Positions 61,338 through 64,000 of a DNA stretch of 64,000 nt are shown here, one piece after another. Below the pieces are notes generated by a model. That model had not been told where the DNA came from and did no database searches. It saw nothing but the letters and a program-made list of their open reading frames with translations. The position numbers were made by a program, and so were the translations under genes. Source of the DNA: Trametopsis cervina (taxonomy: Eukaryota; Basidiomycota; Agaricomycetes; Polyporales; Irpicaceae). Position 1 is the first letter of the stretch; every line of letters starts with the position of its first letter. Location: positions 310,001 to 374,000 of the forward strand of contig MU278366.1 in the NCBI GenBank assembly GCA_022385755.1, given 5' to 3'.

Positions 61338-63043
61338 TTACACGTACGCCGCAAGCTTGTATCCATCCAAGCTTTCCAGGGCGTTGCAAGTCGCCTTGCC
61401 ATTTCCTTTCACTTTCAGGATCTCGCCATCGATGCAGACAAGGTGAGCTTCAGGATCCTTCTCATTCTGCATGTCATGTTAACAAATGCCGCACATGACA
61501 TAGAGATCAATATACTCACAGGGATCCATTCCCATCCACTGCACCTGAAGTACTCCGCCACGACTTCACCCTCTCCCTCCTCGACAACATCACCTCCGTC
61601 AGAGTATCTCATATTGATATGCGCTCCATCTCTATAAGCTCCTCCCAAGACTGCCATGGACTTTGACGCGAACACCTCCCTGTCCCGGTCTGACTCTGCA
61701 CTGATAGATTTGTCTCGGAGGGGCCGAAGGATCACGACGTCGAGTGACGCATCCGAAGGCGGGATAGACGAGTGCAGCGGCGTGATGCGGAATGTAGGCT
61801 CCAACCGATCAACACTCATCGTGGAGAGGAAATAAGCAAACGGTCCTTCAAGAACAACGGAGCCGTCCTCCCCCGCAGGATGTGGCACAAATTCCTTCTT
61901 GGACGGGTCATAGACCTTGACACCGGAGCCGGATACAGGGAGGAGCTTGACTCTGGCGTCATACCATCGTGTGATGTTCTGCTGAGCCGCGATCTTGAAC
62001 CGCTCGATGCCAGGGTGAGTTGCTCGAAGGGCTTCAGAGTCGTGCAGGATGGAGGCATGGAGCGAAGTAGACGCTACGACCACGGAGATTGAAGTCTGCG
62101 AAGGCCCTTTTCCATCCGGTGAGGAGAGCGTTGTCTTCGCTACGGTCAGTGAACGAGGGGTCCTTGGCTTGCTCGGAGTGTCTTTAATAAAAGCATCCTT
62201 GCTGAGGAAAGCATCGGCCGTGAGTGGGACGTCGTCCTGGATGAAGTCCCTCTCGGAAAGCCGCTGGTCATCCTGGATGAACGCCTCTTTGGGTAGAAAG
62301 GCGTCTTTGGTGAGGAAGGCGTCATCCTTGAGGGGAACATCGTCTTGGATGAAGTCATCTTTCGTCAAAAAGTCGCTTTTCTGCAGAGGGGCACTGTTGG
62401 CGACCACTTCACCGATGAACGCGTCGTCTTTAAGGAATGCGTCCTTCGTGAGGAGGTCGTCCTTGGTCAGGAAATCCTGTTTCTTGAGAAACGCCTCTTT
62501 TGGGAGGAAATCGTCCTCAGAGAGTCGTTGATCGTCCTGGATGAAATCATCTTTGGTGAGGAACGCTTGTTCCTTCAGGAAGGCATCCTTCGAGAGGAAA
62601 GCACTTCGTGGAAGGAAGTCGGGATCGTCCACAAATGCGTGCAGTGAGCTAAGCTTGGCTTCGTCCTCTGCTATGTCGGAGGCTGTCTCCGGGAACAGAG
62701 TAGAATAGAGGGCGTTGGCAGTCCCGCAGGGTACGAGAACGAAGTTAATCTCCCGTCCGCTTGCACCTGATGGGCTTTCGTGCAGCGCGCATACAATTTC
62801 GTGGAGGGTTCCATCCCCAGATCCTAACACAATAGAAATAGGACCTTCAACCTCTTTGAGGAAGTCCACGACGATCTCGCCTGCATGCCCTGCGTGCGTC
62901 GTTTCTACGACCTTGGCGGGTTTCTTCTTGCTATCTTCCAGCAGTGGAATCACTGTATCGCGGAAAAGCGAGGTTGCCTTACCATGCCCGCAGACAGGGT
63001 TGTATACGACCAGGAGGTTGGCCTGGGGCGGATCATCGTCCAT
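61338..63043 (-). CDS. Lipid kinase of the DAGK/sphingosine kinase fold with a large hexapeptide-repeat insertion
   Basis: Putative diacylglycerol or long-chain-base kinase. Two exons (63043-61520, 61466-61338) join in phase to give 550 residues. The ATG at 63043 gives MDDDPPQANLLVVYNPVCGHGKA (the DAGK NP-x-G-x-GKA motif), VVETTHAGHAGEIVVDF, the nucleotide-binding VLGSGDGTLHEIV (residues 72-84) and VLVPCGTANALYSTLFPE. Normal family members then pass to the second beta-sandwich domain, here from SLTVAKTTLSSPDGKG (about 298), SILHDSEALRATHPGIERFK, NITRWYDARVKLLPVSG, GAYRDGAHINMRYSDG. Inserted between, at residues 142-289, are 24 copies of a six-residue repeat. The C-terminal exon ends SLDGYKLAAYV. 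No signal peptide or membrane helix. The catalytic motifs are intact, so activity is plausible; whether the substrate is sphingoid base or diacylglycerol is open. Confidence 0.85.
62177..62620 (-). repeat. In-frame hexapeptide repeat array (2 x 12 copies of an 18-nt unit)
   Basis: Residues 142-213 and 218-289 of the lipid kinase each hold 12 hexads of consensus [A/D]-F-[L/I]-x-[K/D]-[D/E], such as AFLSKD, AFLTKD, DFIQDD, DFLPKE. The blocks are separated by four residues (VANS). Position 3 is Leu or Ile in all 24 copies, position 2 is Phe in most (otherwise Pro, Arg, Leu). Larger units recur, for example DFIQDD followed by QRLSE twice-plus and DFIQDD followed by VPL twice, showing growth by blocks longer than one hexad. 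Codons vary between copies, so the array is old or under protein-level selection. Confidence 0.9.
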
Positions 63044-63528
63044 GTTGGTTCGTGTACGGCCTATATAAGAGGATCGCCTTCCTTAACCTGGAATGATACC
63101 CTACCAGATCGCGATGATCGTTCGTCACGCTAGAGAAGGTTCATTAAACAAAGCTCTTGAGTAGGCGACAGTCTGGACGCCGCCAGAGTGACCGAATACT
63201 CACCGACACCGGCAATGTCAACGACGGTAACTAAAGCTGGTGTACTTAGTACCGAACTCTCAACTGCCAAACGCCACTGCATTATGAGTCTTGTTGTCTT
63301 GACGTAAGTGAGGGTCGCTGACCTCTCTATGAGATCTGCTTAACCGGTGGATGTAGGTGTCCTGGAGTTCAGTTATGAGTCAGGACAATGTGGTATGAAG
63401 ACAAGCTGCGGCTGAAGGAGCGCAGGCGGAGCACGCGCCACTGCAGGAAATCGTTATCTCAACGGATCAAACTCAAAGACGCGATCTCCGAACACATTTA
63501 CGTCCGTGTCACATCTAGTCACGCGTCC
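63044..63528. promoter_or_regulatory. Divergent promoter region between the lipid kinase and the NIT gene
   Basis: 485 nt between divergent starts. The frame of the next gene is open upstream to an ATG at 63388, but that stretch (MWYEDKLRLKERRRSTRH) is not conserved-looking and I prefer the start at 63529. Confidence 0.4.
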
Positions 63529-64000
63529 ATGTTCCTCCTCGCCAGTCGACTCGCACGGGCCAGGTTCCTCTCGACCAGGTCGTACACTATGGCAGCTAGC
63601 CTACCGACCTTCAAGCCGTTCAATCTCGCGCTCGTACAGCTAGGCCAGATCACTGCAGACAAGTCGGGTTAGTGAATCTGATAGACACTTGTTTCGGCAA
63701 ACGAAATGTGACTCTGCGCTCTGTATGATAGCCAACCTCAAGCATGCCCGCGAGATGATCATCAAGGCAGCGCAGGGGGCCGAAAGTGGAACAAAGCCGG
63801 ACTTGGTTGTTCTCCCAGTGAGTACAGATTTGGTACATATAGCATCGTATCTAAAGTCTGTCCGGTAAAGGAATGCTTCAACTCTCCGTACGGCCACGTT
63901 CACTTCCCTGTGTACGCGGAGACTATTGGTTACGAACCCGGCAAGGAGTTCAAGGTTGAGGAGACAGAGAGTGAGTCTGTCAAGATGCTCTCTACGACCG
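63529..64000 (+). CDS. NIT2: Omega-amidase / Nit2-like nitrilase superfamily enzyme, 3'-truncated by the window edge
   Basis: Hydrolyses alpha-ketoglutaramate and related amides (omega-amidase, Nit2/Nit3), or repairs deaminated glutathione (Nit1); the fragment fits the former group better. The ATG at 63529 gives MFLLASRLARARFLSTRSYT, a convincing mitochondrial presequence. A second in-frame ATG at 63589 starts MAASLPTFKPFNLALVQLGQ directly at the enzyme fold. Introns at about 63669-63729 and 63820-63870 separate ITADKS, ANLKHAREMIIKAAQG and DLVVLPECFNSPYG; the Glu in LPECFNSPYG is the first member of the Glu-Lys-Cys catalytic triad. Lys and Cys lie beyond the window. HFPVYAETIGYEPG continues the family pattern before the sequence ends. 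Confidence 0.85.

Noticed and set aside
62049..62531. Plus-strand 160-codon frame rich in Ser, Lys and Arg opposite the lipid kinase repeat
   Set aside because: Antisense of the hexapeptide array; the minus frame carries the conserved kinase on both sides.

Overview
The window is nuclear DNA of a filamentous fungus, almost certainly a basidiomycete of the Agaricomycetes (a polypore-like genome is my guess). The reasons are very compact genes on both strands, many 50-60 nt GT-AG introns, and gene models typical of that group: PhoD-like phosphatases, an AIM9-like kinase fold, a SurE-type secreted phosphatase, a barwin/expansin-like secreted protein and Zn2Cys6 regulators. I recognise no viral, plasmid or bacterial segment, rRNA, tRNA, CRISPR array or intact transposon.

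Layout. 1-2.5 kb: 3' part of POL5 (ribosomal DNA/ribosome biogenesis), convergent with MSH3 (2.6-7.0 kb). 7.5-10.5 kb: a secreted SurE-like phosphatase and a UBE2L3-like E2 enzyme, both minus. 11.0-13.1 kb: ASH2/BRE2 subunit of COMPASS. 13.3-25.4 kb, all minus: Zn2Cys6 regulator, PhoD-like phosphatase, cyclase-associated protein (CAP/SRV2), histone H1. 26.0-32.2 kb, all plus: MZM1, a GGQ release-factor-like protein, the chitin synthase activator SKT5/CHS4 and a PITH-domain protein. 32.3-39.1 kb: polynucleotide kinase 3'-phosphatase, a GT8-type glycosyltransferase and an O-fucosyltransferase-like enzyme. 39.9-45.7 kb: expansin-like secreted protein (frameshifted here), MIC19, an AIM9-like APH-fold protein and a one-pass membrane protein. 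46.1-49.0 kb: CEF1/CDC5 splicing factor. 49.2-54.9 kb: gene-poor, with a broken serine-protease-like gene, an 18-nt A tract and a decayed copy of CEF1. 54.9-64.0 kb: second Zn2Cys6 regulator, Nup37, a tiny membrane protein, UMP kinase URA6, a lipid kinase of the DAGK/sphingosine kinase fold, and the start of an omega-amidase (NIT) gene running off the end.

Most genes are housekeeping (DNA repair, chromatin, splicing, nuclear pore, mitochondria, cell wall) and do not form a pathway cluster. The unusual features are: (a) 24 hexapeptide repeats in two blocks of 12 inserted in the lipid kinase; (b) three separate partial local duplications within about 13 kb (3' end of the O-fucosyltransferase-like gene, last exon of MIC19, 5' half of CEF1), one of which leaves direct repeats bracketing a whole gene; (c) a protease-like pseudogene followed by a poly(A) tract; (d) very closely spaced same-strand gene pairs (MZM1/release factor, small membrane protein/URA6) that may be co-transcribed or, in the first case, spliced into one frame. 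Gene ends and introns were placed by eye from splice signals and family conservation, so single intron borders may be off.
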